Positions 22,368 through 30,413 of a DNA stretch of 34,958 bases are shown here, piece after piece. The notes under the pieces were generated by a model. The model did not search any database and was not told the DNA's origin. It saw nothing but the letters and a program-made list of their open reading frames with translations. The DNA is from Micavibrio sp. GTDB lineage: Bacteria > Pseudomonadota > Alphaproteobacteria > Micavibrionales > Micavibrionaceae. Within the stretch, counting starts at the first letter, position 1. Each line of letters begins with the position of its first letter. The translations under genes were made by a program, and so were the position numbers. The stretch covers positions 1-34,958 of the forward strand of contig DUBU01000028.1 in the NCBI GenBank assembly GCA_012960155.1, read 5' to 3'.

Positions 22368-23335
22368 TTCATCTTTTTAAACAGCCATATCTGGAAGACC
22401 ACGATGGCGGTCAGAATGCCGCAGAAGATCAAAAACGACATGCTGTTATCAGCGCCGGGGATGCCGCCGACATTGATGCCGAGCAAGCCTGTAAGGAAGC
22501 CGAGCGGCAGGAAAATCGCCGCGATGACTGATAAGACATACATATTTTTGTTCAGGCGATCAGCCAACATATTTTGCAGCTCGTCTTTAACCACCTGCGC
22601 GCGTTCGCGGATCATATCAAGGTCCTCGATATAGCGCGTGACACGGTCGTAAGATTCCTGAATGCGGCGCTTGTGGCTTGTATCAAGCCATGCCAGCTCT
22701 GTTGTGCGCAAGTGCATTAACACATCGCGTTGCGGCACGATGTAACGGCGGAACATGATGGCTTGTTTGCGGATATTGATGATTTCCGAGCGCTCTTCCA
22801 GATCAGGTTCTTCCAATATGCTTTCTTCAATATCGTCTGTGCGTTCATCTAGTTCGGTAAAAACTGGTTCCATACGCTCGAACAGTCGGCTAGATAGAGA
22901 CACAAGGAAGTCGGCTGAGTTTTTTGGGCCTTTGCCTTGCTCTAATTGTTCTCTGATATCAACGACGGCCTTCAGTTTACGGCGGCGCAGACTGATGATG
23001 CGGTGTTCGTCAATCCACAAGCGGATAGAGACCATGTCTTCGGGCGATGCGTTTTCGTTAAGGTTAACTCCGCGCAGGATCAGCAGAACGCCTTCAGGGA
23101 ATTCGACAATACGCGGGCGGGTTTCATCGGCTAACAAAGCATCGATAATGATCGGGTCAAGATATTGCAGCTCTTGTTCAAGCCAAGGGCGTGTGCCGGG
23201 ATGCGTGGCATCAAAGTGAACCCAAGCCAAGTCTTCCGCTCTTATGAGTTTGGATATATCTTCGCCGACGAGCTTCGTACCTGATCCGTCGCCATTGATC
23301 TTGATAGCGTAAATGATCGCGTTTTCTTCAGTCAT
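22358..23335 (-). CDS. zntB: ZntB-like CorA-family divalent cation transporter
   Basis: A 325-residue protein with a large cytoplasmic N-terminal domain (helical, including SRLFERMEPVFTELDERTDD). Two C-terminal membrane segments follow: MYVLSVIAAIFLPLGFLTGL, then the second segment after GINVGGIPGADN. The loop GINVGGIPG replaces the CorA GMN motif in the way typical of ZntB zinc transporters. The short basic end KKMKWF lies in the cytoplasm. ZntB-type proteins move zinc, probably coupled to protons; transport direction has been debated. The gene overlaps the CPA2 antiporter by 8 bases and the aminotransferase by 3 or 10, so the three are one operon. Confidence 0.88.
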   Translation of the reverse strand: MTEENAIIYAIKINGDGSGTKLVGEDISKLIRAEDLAWVHFDATHPGTRPWLEQELQYLDPIIIDALLADETRPRIVEFPEGVLLILRGVNLNENASPEDMVSIRLWIDEHRIISLRRRKLKAVVDIREQLEQGKGPKNSADFLVSLSSRLFERMEPVFTELDERTDDIEESILEEPDLEERSEIINIRKQAIMFRRYIVPQRDVLMHLRTTELAWLDTSHKRRIQESYDRVTRYIEDLDMIRERAQVVKDELQNMLADRLNKNMYVLSVIAAIFLPLGFLTGLLGINVGGIPGADNSMSFLIFCGILTAIVVFQIWLFKKMKWF

Positions 23336-24527
23336 GGTTCAGTCTATCCCGTTTTGTTGCCAGTGTTCTTTTGTGGCGGATTAGGTTCAGTTTGCGAACA
23401 GTATAAAGCCATAGTGGTGTCATCACCAGCGATAGAGCGATGGCAGCCACAACATATTTGTAGCCTATATCAGTGATATAGGCCGAACTAAGACCGAGGG
23501 CAGCCAGTACAAAAGAAAATTCTCCGATTTGTGAAAGTGCTGCACCCATAACAGTTGAGTTGCGCTTGGATAACCCCATAGCGCGCAGGAAGCTTATGTT
23601 GATAACTGTTTTAAGCACCATGATAGTCGCAAGAAGCGCCAATATGCGCCAGAACTTGTCGGCCATGAACTCCAGATCGATCATCAGTCCTATGGATAGA
23701 AAAAAGACCATCATCAAGACGTCGAAGATGGGGGCAATCTGTTCTTCGTATTTGTGCGCTTTAGAGGTGTTGCCGATAACCAGCCCCGCTAGGAAAGCGC
23801 CGTAACCTGCTGATAGACCTGCGTAATCTGATATCGCTGCGGCGGAAAAGCAAAGGGCCAACCCCAGTAAGGCAATTTGGCTGTGTTCAGGAATTTTAGC
23901 CGCAAGTGCGTTGAACCATTGCGGCTTTTTACTCAGCGCTGTGATTAGGGCAGCCATGAAGGCCAAGGCAAGGACTATACTGATATAGTCTGCGGCACCT
24001 TTGTGTTCTGAACCGAAGAGGCCGATGATAAGCAGCATCGGAATAACAGCAATATCCTGTGCGATTAAAATCCCGATCGTTGTGCGCCCGAGTGTGGTGT
24101 GCGTTTCTTTCATATCATGCAGCAGCTTTATCGCAACCGCTGTACTGCTGAGCGAGATGGCGAATCCGATGATTATGCAGCGCTGTATCGGCCAGTCAAA
24201 AAGAGCGCCGAGCATAAAGGATGCCGAAAGTGAGGCAACAATTTGTGCGGTGGTAACCAGTATGGCAACGCGGTATACGGGTTTGAATTTTTTTAAATCA
24301 AGCTCCATCCCCACAATAAAGAGCAGAAGCAATATGCCCATTTCTGCAAGAAAGCCGATGGTTTCCCTGTCGTGTACGATACCGAGAACGGACGGACCAA
24401 GCAGCAAGCCGACCAGTATGTATCCGACGAGGGCAGGCTGTTTTAGTTTTTCGAGGATAGCGCCGCCCACATAGGCAAAAACCAGTAAAATTGCGAGGTT
24501 GGAAAGGGCGTGGGCGTGTTCTTCCAT
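23328..24527 (-). CDS. CPA2-family cation:proton antiporter (KefB/YbaL type without RCK domain)
   Basis: A 399-residue polytopic protein with about 12 membrane segments. Typical CPA2 parts are VGYILVGLLLGPSVLG, GILLLLFIVGMELDLKKF (the LLFxxGxELD motif), SLSSTAVAIKLLHD and SQIGEFSFVLAALG. It ends after the membrane domain with a basic tail and lacks a RCK/TrkA-N domain, so it is shorter than KefB/KefC. It probably exchanges K+ or Na+ for protons across the inner membrane. It starts 11 bases after the thioesterase stop and overlaps zntB by 8 bases. Confidence 0.9.
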   Translation of the reverse strand: MEEHAHALSNLAILLVFAYVGGAILEKLKQPALVGYILVGLLLGPSVLGIVHDRETIGFLAEMGILLLLFIVGMELDLKKFKPVYRVAILVTTAQIVASLSASFMLGALFDWPIQRCIIIGFAISLSSTAVAIKLLHDMKETHTTLGRTTIGILIAQDIAVIPMLLIIGLFGSEHKGAADYISIVLALAFMAALITALSKKPQWFNALAAKIPEHSQIALLGLALCFSAAAISDYAGLSAGYGAFLAGLVIGNTSKAHKYEEQIAPIFDVLMMVFFLSIGLMIDLEFMADKFWRILALLATIMVLKTVINISFLRAMGLSKRNSTVMGAALSQIGEFSFVLAALGLSSAYITDIGYKYVVAAIALSLVMTPLWLYTVRKLNLIRHKRTLATKRDRLNHD

Positions 24528-24538
24528 ATAAATGCTTT

Positions 24539-24964
24539 CTAAGGTTTAGGTGTTACCGCGCAGGTTAGTTCTGTTTTTGCGATCAGCTTGCCGTCGTCAT
24601 TATAAACGGGGATGTCCCAAACATGCTTTGTGCGACCGAGGTGAACCGGTTTTGCGATGGCTGTGACATAGCCGTCTTTGACAGGGCGCAAGTGGTTTGT
24701 ACTGATATGGGAGCCTACGGCATAGTGTGTTTCTGGGTTTATGACCATGAGTGAGGCGAAGCTGCCGACTGATTCCGTTAGCACGCAGGTTGCGCCGCCG
24801 TGCAATATGCCGTGGATTTGGTGTGATCGGCTGTCGACTTTTAAACGGAAGGATAGTGAATCAGGTGTGACTTCAACAAATTCCAAGCCTAATGCCGTGA
24901 CGATATTCTCGTGGGTCATAAAGCCTTTTAATTCTTCGATAGTGTAGTCTTTAAACCAGATCAT
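24539..24964 (-). CDS. PaaI/YdiI-type hotdog thioesterase
   Basis: A 141-residue hotdog-fold acyl-CoA thioesterase. The active-site segment HGILHGGATCVLTESVGSFAS has the HGG turn and the catalytic Glu on the hotdog helix, as in PaaI, EntH and MenI/YdiI. THYAVGSHISTNHLRPV and TELTCAVTPKP give the last strands. The start at 24964 (MIWFKDYTIEEL) matches usual family length and avoids overlap with the divergent methyltransferase; an in-frame ATG at 25033 exists. It is the first gene of the minus-strand operon with the antiporter, zntB and the aminotransferase. The substrate is unknown; phenylacetyl- or other aryl-CoA is plausible. Confidence 0.88.
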   Translation of the reverse strand: MIWFKDYTIEELKGFMTHENIVTALGLEFVEVTPDSLSFRLKVDSRSHQIHGILHGGATCVLTESVGSFASLMVINPETHYAVGSHISTNHLRPVKDGYVTAIAKPVHLGRTKHVWDIPVYNDDGKLIAKTELTCAVTPKP

Positions 24965-25003
24965 ATTTGTTCCATAGTCAGTTATTGAAAGGTTGGCACT
25001 ATT

Positions 25004-25804
25004 ATGAGCAAGGACGACGTTGTTATCAATCACTATCAGAAAACTTCGCTGCTGGAAGAAATACTAGCTGCGTGCGGTACCAATACGCCGACCTTGGATC
25101 AGTTATCTGCGTTTGATGAGTTCCATGTAGGTCGCGGTGAGGCAACATCATATCTCGGAATTTTGATGGAGCTCACAGCGGGTATGAATGTGCTTGATGC
25201 GGGCTGTGGTGCTGGCGGCGCTGCGAGGCATATGGCGTCACGTTACGGTGTTAATGTCAGTGGTATTGATTTGACACCTTCTTTCATTGATACAGCACGG
25301 CAGTTGTCAGAGATTACCACTATGGAAGACAAGACTGATTTTGTGTGTGGTTCGGTCACAGATATGCCTTTTGAAGAAGCACAGTTTGATGCGGCCTACA
25401 GTATTCATGTAGGTATGAATGTTTCTGATAAGACTTCGTTTTACAATGAAGTCAGGCGCTGCCTTAAACAAGGTGGCACGTTTGCGATTTACGATATTTG
25501 CGGGCATCAAAGTCAAATGAAGTTTCCTATGCCTTGGTCTGCTGCTACGGAAGATAGTGCGGTTTTGGCAGCGGGGGATGTTCAGGCGCTTTTAGAGAAT
25601 TCAGGCTTTACTGTTATTTATCAGGAAAAGCGCAGGGAGTTTGCGTTGGAAAGTCTGTCGAAGCCGCGTGCTATGCGTGAGGCGGGCAAGCTTGAGAAGG
25701 CCGCACCGCCCGTTTACATGGAAGATTTCGCCAAGAAAACATCCAATTTGATTGATGGTCTTGATGATGATGTTTGTAGTCCGTGGATATTTATCTGTCG
25801 CTAA
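25004..25804 (+). CDS. Class I SAM-dependent methyltransferase
   Basis: The 266-residue protein has motif I NVLDAGCGAGGAARHMA (about residues 63-79) with the acidic end of strand 2 in VSGIDLTPSF. Motif II-like FEEAQFDAAYSIHVGMNV and post-II LKQGGTFAIYDIC follow. A lead-in LDQLSAFDEFHVGRGEAT is shared with UbiE-like and sarcosine/dimethylglycine-type small-molecule methyltransferases. It acts in the cytoplasm; the substrate cannot be read. It is divergent from the thioesterase operon across 39 bases and overlaps the convergent GNAT gene by 4 bases. Confidence 0.85.
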   Translation: MSKDDVVINHYQKTSLLEEILAACGTNTPTLDQLSAFDEFHVGRGEATSYLGILMELTAGMNVLDAGCGAGGAARHMASRYGVNVSGIDLTPSFIDTARQLSEITTMEDKTDFVCGSVTDMPFEEAQFDAAYSIHVGMNVSDKTSFYNEVRRCLKQGGTFAIYDICGHQSQMKFPMPWSAATEDSAVLAAGDVQALLENSGFTVIYQEKRREFALESLSKPRAMREAGKLEKAAPPVYMEDFAKKTSNLIDGLDDDVCSPWIFICR

Positions 25805-26325
25805 AGTGGCTTTGTCATCTCGATGATGGCGGGATGGCCGCTAATATCCCTGATGTCATGTATGGCAGTGCCTGACTGTGCATTAAGTGCGATCAGGTCG
25901 CTGGAAGCCTGTGTGAACTCGTAGCCCAATTTCATATGCATCGCCAGAGAAGCAGCATTGTTGACTTCCACCTGCACTGTAGTTTGATTTTCGCCGATAC
26001 TGCGTAAGTAGTTGTTGCGCTCTTCTGTTAGGGCAGCACCTATGCCTTGGCCTCTGAATTCTTCTTTTACGATCACGCCGCCGCTGACATCATTTGTTGA
26101 AATCATGCCAGCAGCCTTACCTTCGTGTAGAGCTATCCATGCTTTGGACGGGTGCTCAGGATCGCATATTTTTTGTGCTACAACGGCAGGGGCGTATACG
26201 GTTTCCTGCAAGTTAATGATGTCTTCATCGCTATAGGCAGATTCAAACCATTCCCGAAGAAGAAAGTCTTCTACCGTAGATCGCCAGTCGTGGTTAGCTT
26301 CGAATATTACAGTATCTTTTTGCAT
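25801..26325 (-). CDS. GNAT-family N-acetyltransferase
   Basis: A 174-residue protein. The acetyl-CoA-binding motif A is visible as VIVKEEFRGQGIGAALTEER (R/Q-x-x-G-x-G, near residues 85-104). It is followed by the motif B region VEVNNAASLAMHMKLGYEF. The N-terminal EANHDWRSTVEDFLLREWFES is a helical cap. The acceptor may be a small molecule or protein and is not deducible. No clear ribosome site precedes the ATG at 26325. The stop overlaps the convergent methyltransferase gene by 4 bases. Confidence 0.85.
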   Translation of the reverse strand: MQKDTVIFEANHDWRSTVEDFLLREWFESAYSDEDIINLQETVYAPAVVAQKICDPEHPSKAWIALHEGKAAGMISTNDVSGGVIVKEEFRGQGIGAALTEERNNYLRSIGENQTTVQVEVNNAASLAMHMKLGYEFTQASSDLIALNAQSGTAIHDIRDISGHPAIIEMTKPL

Positions 26326-26430
26326 ATTTTATTATGCGCTTTGGGGACTTAAATTGTCAAAAACTGGACGTTTAACAAAAAGGCCTTACTATGATGTTTA
26401 GCAGAATCAAATACACAGGAATGGGAACGC

Positions 26431-27606
26431 ATGACTGATATTAAAGACCCAATTGTTATTGTAGGTATGGCCAGAACGCCTATGGGCGGTTTTCAAGGTG
26501 ATTTGTCGCCACTGACAGCGCCGCAACTTGGTGCACCTGCGATATATGCAGCAGTTGATCGTGCAGGTCTGGCGGAAGAAGATATTGATGACGTAATCAT
26601 GGGCTGTGTTCTGCCTGCAGGGCAGGGGCAAGCGCCGGCACGCCAAGCGGCATTAGGTGCGGGGCTGAGCGATAATACGGGGTGTACCACGATTAACAAG
26701 ATGTGTGGTTCGGGTCTGAAAGCGGTTATGATGGCGCATGATGCTATTCTGGCGGGCAGCCATAATGTCATGGTTGCGGGCGGTATGGAGAGTATGACCA
26801 ATGCGCCATATCTTCTGCCCAAAGCGCGCGGTGGTATGCGTATGGGGCATGGCAAGGTTATTGACCATATGTTTATGGATGGTCTTGAAGATGCCTATGA
26901 TCAGGGCAAATTGATGGGCGTGTTTGCTGAAGGCTGTGCCACAAAATACCGTTTTAAGCGCGAAGATCAGGATGCGTTTGCCATTGAATCATTGATGCGC
27001 GCGCAGAAAGCTGATTTTACCAAAGAGATTGCTCCTGTCACAATCTCGGGGCGCAAAGGTGAGGTTGTTGTCGATAAGGACGAGCAGCCATTCAAAGCCA
27101 ATATCGAGAAAATCCCGACATTGCGCCCTGCCTTTGATGCGGATGGCACTGTAACGGCAGCGAATGCGAGTTCGATTAGTGATGGCGCGGCGGCGCTGGT
27201 TGTTATGCGTCGTAGTGAAGCGGATAAGCGTGGCCTGAAGATTCTGGCGACGATTAAAGGTCACACAACCCATGCGCAGGCGCCTGAATGGTTTACAACG
27301 GCACCTGTTGGGGCGTTGCAGAAACTTTACGAAGTTACGGGCTGGAAGTCATCGGATGTTGATCTGTATGAAATTAACGAGGCTTTCGCTGTGGTGACCA
27401 TGGCAGCGATGAGAGATTTGTCTTTGCCACATGACATTGTAAATATTCATGGCGGCGCTTGTGCGCTAGGCCACCCGATCGGGGCGAGCGGTGCCAGAAT
27501 TCTGGTGACGCTATTGAACGCCATGGAACAAAACGATGCCAAGAAGGGTATGGCTACATTATGTATCGGCGGCGGCGAAGCTGTTGCCTTGGCAGTGGAA
27601 AGGTAA
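26431..27606 (+). CDS. Acetyl-CoA C-acyltransferase (thiolase)
   Basis: The 391-residue enzyme is of thiolase II length. The nucleophilic cysteine lies in NKMCGSGLKAV (Cys92). NEAFAVV, GGACALGHPIGASGARI (catalytic His) and CIGGGEAVALAVER (second catalytic Cys, about 380) complete the site. In the last motif the usual Gln/Met-Gly after GGG is Glu-Ala. It either condenses acetyl-CoA or cleaves acetoacetyl-CoA/3-oxoacyl-CoA. With the HSD17B10-like dehydrogenase 3 bases downstream, a role in branched-chain (isoleucine) or fatty acyl-CoA degradation is plausible. Confidence 0.92.
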   Translation: MTDIKDPIVIVGMARTPMGGFQGDLSPLTAPQLGAPAIYAAVDRAGLAEEDIDDVIMGCVLPAGQGQAPARQAALGAGLSDNTGCTTINKMCGSGLKAVMMAHDAILAGSHNVMVAGGMESMTNAPYLLPKARGGMRMGHGKVIDHMFMDGLEDAYDQGKLMGVFAEGCATKYRFKREDQDAFAIESLMRAQKADFTKEIAPVTISGRKGEVVVDKDEQPFKANIEKIPTLRPAFDADGTVTAANASSISDGAAALVVMRRSEADKRGLKILATIKGHTTHAQAPEWFTTAPVGALQKLYEVTGWKSSDVDLYEINEAFAVVTMAAMRDLSLPHDIVNIHGGACALGHPIGASGARILVTLLNAMEQNDAKKGMATLCIGGGEAVALAVER

Positions 27607-27609
27607 GTT

Positions 27610-28341
27610 ATGCAAGTTGATAAAAAGACAGTCGCAATTGTTACAGGCGGCGGATCAGGTATTGGTGCGGAGACTGCGCGCTATCTGGCGTCGCAAGGAA
27701 TTAAGGTCGCGCTTTGGGATATGAATCTGGACGGCGCGCAGGCTGTTGCTGAAGAGATCAAAGGCCTTGCGATTGAAACGGATGTGACGCGCGAAGACAG
27801 CGTCATGGCCTCGCTTGATAAGACGATCGAAAAACTGGGCGTGCCGCGTATTCTGATTAATTGTGCGGGTGTGCTGTTCGGTAAGAAGATTTTGGGCAAG
27901 GACGGCGTTGCTGATCTTGGTCATTTCGAAAAGACTGTGTCAGTGAACCTTGTCGGGACTTACAACACGATGCGCCTGGTAGCTGGCAAGATGGCGGAAG
28001 CCGACCCTGTGTCAGATGATGGTGAGCGCGGTGTTATTATTAACGCAGCGTCTATTGCCGCATTCGAGGGTCAGATGGGGCAGGTAGCCTACAGCGCGTC
28101 TAAGGGCGGTATTGTGGCTATGACTTTGCCTGCGGCCCGTGATTTGGCGCGTAATGGCATTCGTGTTCTGGCGATTGCACCAGGTGCGGTTGAAACCCCG
28201 ATGATGGCTGGCGTGCGCGATGATATTCGCAAGGCGATTGAAGAAAATGTTCCATTCCCGTCCCGTATGGCCGATCCCGAAGAATTTGCAAAGCTTGCGA
28301 TGCATATTGTCGAGAATAGCTATTTAGGTTATTCGCCTTGA
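27610..28341 (+). CDS. Short-chain dehydrogenase, 3-hydroxyacyl-CoA dehydrogenase type 2-like, C-terminus frameshifted
   Basis: The 243 residues resemble HSD17B10-type 3-hydroxy-(2-methyl)acyl-CoA dehydrogenases. NAD site VTGGGSGIGAETA (11-23), NCAG (84-87), catalytic Ser148, and YSASK with Tyr161 and Lys165 are intact, as is VPFPSRMADPEEFAKL. Family members then continue ENxxLNGEVIRLDGALRM. Here the frame breaks after VENSYL and ends GYSP at 28341. In another frame bases 28328-28363 still read VIRLDGGSRLA plus stop. The fit is an 8-base deletion removing the Asn-Gly-Glu codons. The lost last strand normally completes the core and the subunit interface, so activity is uncertain. It lies 3 bases after the thiolase gene and is probably cotranscribed. 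Confidence 0.85.
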   Translation: MQVDKKTVAIVTGGGSGIGAETARYLASQGIKVALWDMNLDGAQAVAEEIKGLAIETDVTREDSVMASLDKTIEKLGVPRILINCAGVLFGKKILGKDGVADLGHFEKTVSVNLVGTYNTMRLVAGKMAEADPVSDDGERGVIINAASIAAFEGQMGQVAYSASKGGIVAMTLPAARDLARNGIRVLAIAPGAVETPMMAGVRDDIRKAIEENVPFPSRMADPEEFAKLAMHIVENSYLGYSP

Positions 28342-28363
28342 TGGTGGTTCTCGCCTTGCCTAG
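28328..28363 (+). pseudogene. Detached C-terminal coding remnant of the short-chain dehydrogenase
   Basis: Bases 28328-28363 translate as VIRLDGGSRLA and TAG, the expected C-terminal end of the upstream dehydrogenase, shifted out of its frame. It now overlaps the start of the acetyltransferase gene. Confidence 0.75.
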
Positions 28364-28817
28364 TAAAATTAAGTTTGACCTTCGTGACTCCCACCTTGGT
28401 GATTGGGACTTCTTGCGAGAGCTTTATAAGGAAGCTCTTTACGACTCTATCGTAGAGCAATTCGGTGAGTGGGAAGACAGTCGTTTAGATGAGTTCTTCA
28501 CCCATGCTATTAAGCGTGGTGCTGACTTCACGATTATCACCAGTGGCGGCAAGGACATTGGTGCGATGGAGATCGTTGATGATGAGGAATTCATTCAGGT
28601 TGAGGAAATTCTGTTACTGCCTGCTTACCAGAATAAGGGTATCGGCAGTAAGATTATCAAGGATGTTATTGCTGTGGCAGAGCGTAAGGAAAAGCCTGTA
28701 ACGCTTTATGTTTTAAAGGAAAGTCGTGCTAAGGACTTTTACGAAAAGCATGGCTTTGCTTACAAGAGTAATACGCCAACACACTATTTCATGATCTGGG
28801 ACCCACGGGCGCACTGA
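28341..28817 (+). CDS. GNAT-family N-acetyltransferase
   Basis: A GNAT protein of about 158 residues. Motif A is VEEILLLPAYQNKGIGSKII (Q-x-x-G-x-G type). Motif B is LYVLKESRAKDFYEKHGFAY, and YFMIWDP closes the fold. The acceptor is unknown. The start is uncertain because the region overlaps the frameshifted dehydrogenase. ATG at 28341 overlaps its present stop as TGATG. TTG at 28356, with GGTGG eight bases before, would lie inside the ancestral overlap and gives MPSKIKFDLRDS. Confidence 0.82.
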   Translation: MVVLALPSKIKFDLRDSHLGDWDFLRELYKEALYDSIVEQFGEWEDSRLDEFFTHAIKRGADFTIITSGGKDIGAMEIVDDEEFIQVEEILLLPAYQNKGIGSKIIKDVIAVAERKEKPVTLYVLKESRAKDFYEKHGFAYKSNTPTHYFMIWDPRAH

Positions 28818-28823
28818 CTCTGG

Positions 28824-29333
28824 TTAAGTGAGTGATGCGCTTAGTTGAGGTCTAACAATTTCACCGCGCGCTGTCACTGTCAGACGGCTGAGATTGTTCT
28901 CTACGCGCGTATCAGGAATGATTGTCATGTGGTATTGCGCTTTTTCCTGTCCCACTTTTTTACCTGGGACGCAGGCGTAATCCCATTCCATCTTTACGTC
29001 GCGCAATGTGCGAGACGCGCCTTTGAGCTCAAGAACCGTATCACAGCCTTTGCGACCTAAAGTGACGAAATTGAAGTGACAATTGGGCGGCAATTTCATT
29101 GGCGGTATTTCTACGCCAACCATTTTCCAAACAGCTTCCCATGCTTGTTGGGTGCCGCCTTCGTAATGCAGCAGGCCTTTATCAAAGCCCTCGAATGTAC
29201 CGGTAAAGTGGCGGCCTACGTGATCGGATAGGGGGTTGGTTGGGCGCAGTGCTTCTTCGAACATCTTTACGTATTTATCGCTTTTGATGTCGATTTGATT
29301 GGCTTCGCTTAGGCGCTCAACAGTTTTATTCAT
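28824..29333 (-). CDS. Protein of unknown function
   Basis: A 169-residue soluble protein that I do not recognise. It has an N-terminal helical part (KTVERLSEANQIDIKSDKYV). Aromatic and Gly-rich strands follow (HFTGTFEGFDKGLLHYEGG), then a WEAVWKMVGVEIPPMKLPP segment, and a beta-rich second half (RTLRDVKMEWDYACVPGKK; NLSRLTVTARGEIVRP). No catalytic motif or signal peptide is seen. It is divergent from prpB across a 102-base gap that holds a complex repeat. It ends 6 bases from the convergent GNAT gene. Confidence 0.6.
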   Translation of the reverse strand: MNKTVERLSEANQIDIKSDKYVKMFEEALRPTNPLSDHVGRHFTGTFEGFDKGLLHYEGGTQQAWEAVWKMVGVEIPPMKLPPNCHFNFVTLGRKGCDTVLELKGASRTLRDVKMEWDYACVPGKKVGQEKAQYHMTIIPDTRVENNLSRLTVTARGEIVRPQLSASLT

Positions 29334-29377
29334 TCCCTAATTCCCAGTCAGTCTTGTTTATTACTTTGTTTATTAAG

Positions 29378-29409
29378 CATGGTTGATCATTGATTTTCAA
29401 CCATGGTTG
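29378..29409. promoter_or_regulatory. Repeat-rich operator candidate upstream of prpB
   Basis: CATGGTTGA (29378-29386) and TCAACCATG (29397-29405) are exact inverted copies with centres 19 bases apart. The second copy is part of a palindrome, AACCATGGTT (29399-29408), giving a third half-site. It lies between divergent genes, just upstream of the probable prpB promoter region. Confidence 0.55.
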
Positions 29410-29435
29410 CTAGAGTATAAGCAGAAAGTAATAAT

Positions 29436-30323
29436 ATGTCAAAGATTATGGTAAATAAAATGAATAAGTCAGGGATTTACAAAGCATTAGAGAACGAGAA
29501 GCCACTGCAGATTGTCGGCGCCATAAACGCTTATAGTGCTATGCAAGCTGTGAAGGCAGGGTTTCAAGCGCTCTATCTGTCAGGGGGCGGCGTAGCTTAC
29601 GCGTCTAACGGTTACCCGGATTTAGGTATTACCGATATGCATGACGTGCTGGAAGAGGCACGCAAGATTACGGGTACTGTCAATGTGCCACTTTTGGTGG
29701 ATATCGATGTTGGTTGGGGCGGAGCGTTTAATATTGGCCGCACGATCAAGGAAATGCAGCGTGCTGGTATTGCCGCGGTTCACATGGAAGACCAGATTGC
29801 TCAGAAACGTTGTGGTCATCGTCCTAATAAGGAGCTGGTGAGCAAAGAAGAAATGGGCGACCGTATTAAGGCCGCCATGGATGCCAAAGTCGATGACAGC
29901 TTTATGATGATGGCGCGTTGTGATGCGCTTGCGTCCGAAGGGCTGGACGGTGTGATTGAGCGCTGTTCTTACTACGTGGAGTGTGGAGCGGACGCAATTT
30001 TTGCAGAGGCAATGACAGATCTTGATCATTACCAGCAAATCAAAGATGCCGTGAAAGTGCCGCTGCTTGCCAATATTACCGAGTTTGGCAAGACTGATTT
30101 ATATACTACAAACGAGCTAGGGTCACATGGCGTTGATATGGCGCTGTATCCATTGTCTGCGTTTCGCGCGATGGCACGTGCGGCAGAAACTGTCTATGGC
30201 GCTATTCGTAGGGATGGCACACAGAAGAGTGTCGTTGATATGATGCAAACCCGTGCTGAACTTTATGAAACGATTGATAATGCGACTTATGAAGAAAAAC
30301 TGGACAAGCTTTTTGGTAAGTAA
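29436..30323 (+). CDS. prpB: 2-methylisocitrate lyase
   Basis: The enzyme cleaves 2-methylisocitrate to pyruvate and succinate, the last step of the methylcitrate cycle. The 295 residues contain [16 protein letters not shown] (substrate loop region) and [15 protein letters not shown] (Mg ligands, 89-101). [20 protein letters not shown] carries the isocitrate lyase-family signature KRCGH (124-128). [16 protein letters not shown] matches the methylisocitrate branch. Length and motifs exclude true isocitrate lyase, which is much longer. In-frame ATGs at 29448 and 29460 are alternative starts; the ribosome site at 29436 is weak. It heads the cluster with prpC and prpD. A likely operator lies upstream. 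Confidence 0.92.
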   Translation: MSKIMVNKMNKSGIYKALENEKPLQIVGAINAYSAMQAVKAGFQALYLSGGGVAYASNGYPDLGITDMHDVLEEARKITGTVNVPLLVDIDVGWGGAFNIGRTIKEMQRAGIAAVHMEDQIAQKRCGHRPNKELVSKEEMGDRIKAAMDAKVDDSFMMMARCDALASEGLDGVIERCSYYVECGADAIFAEAMTDLDHYQQIKDAVKVPLLANITEFGKTDLYTTNELGSHGVDMALYPLSAFRAMARAAETVYGAIRRDGTQKSVVDMMQTRAELYETIDNATYEEKLDKLFGK

Positions 30324-30329
30324 CAAAAT

Positions 30330-30358
30330 TTGACAACTTATTTTCCATCAGGTATTTT
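30330..30358 (+). promoter_or_regulatory. Candidate promoter of the 30414 gene
   Basis: A perfect TTGACA (30330-30335), 17 bases, then TATTTT (30353-30358), 7 bases after prpB and 55 before the next ATG. Confidence 0.5.
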
Positions 30359-30413
30359 ATTTACATAATCTTCTTTATGAATTCATTTCATGTGTGTTTT
30401 TAAGGAGGATGTG

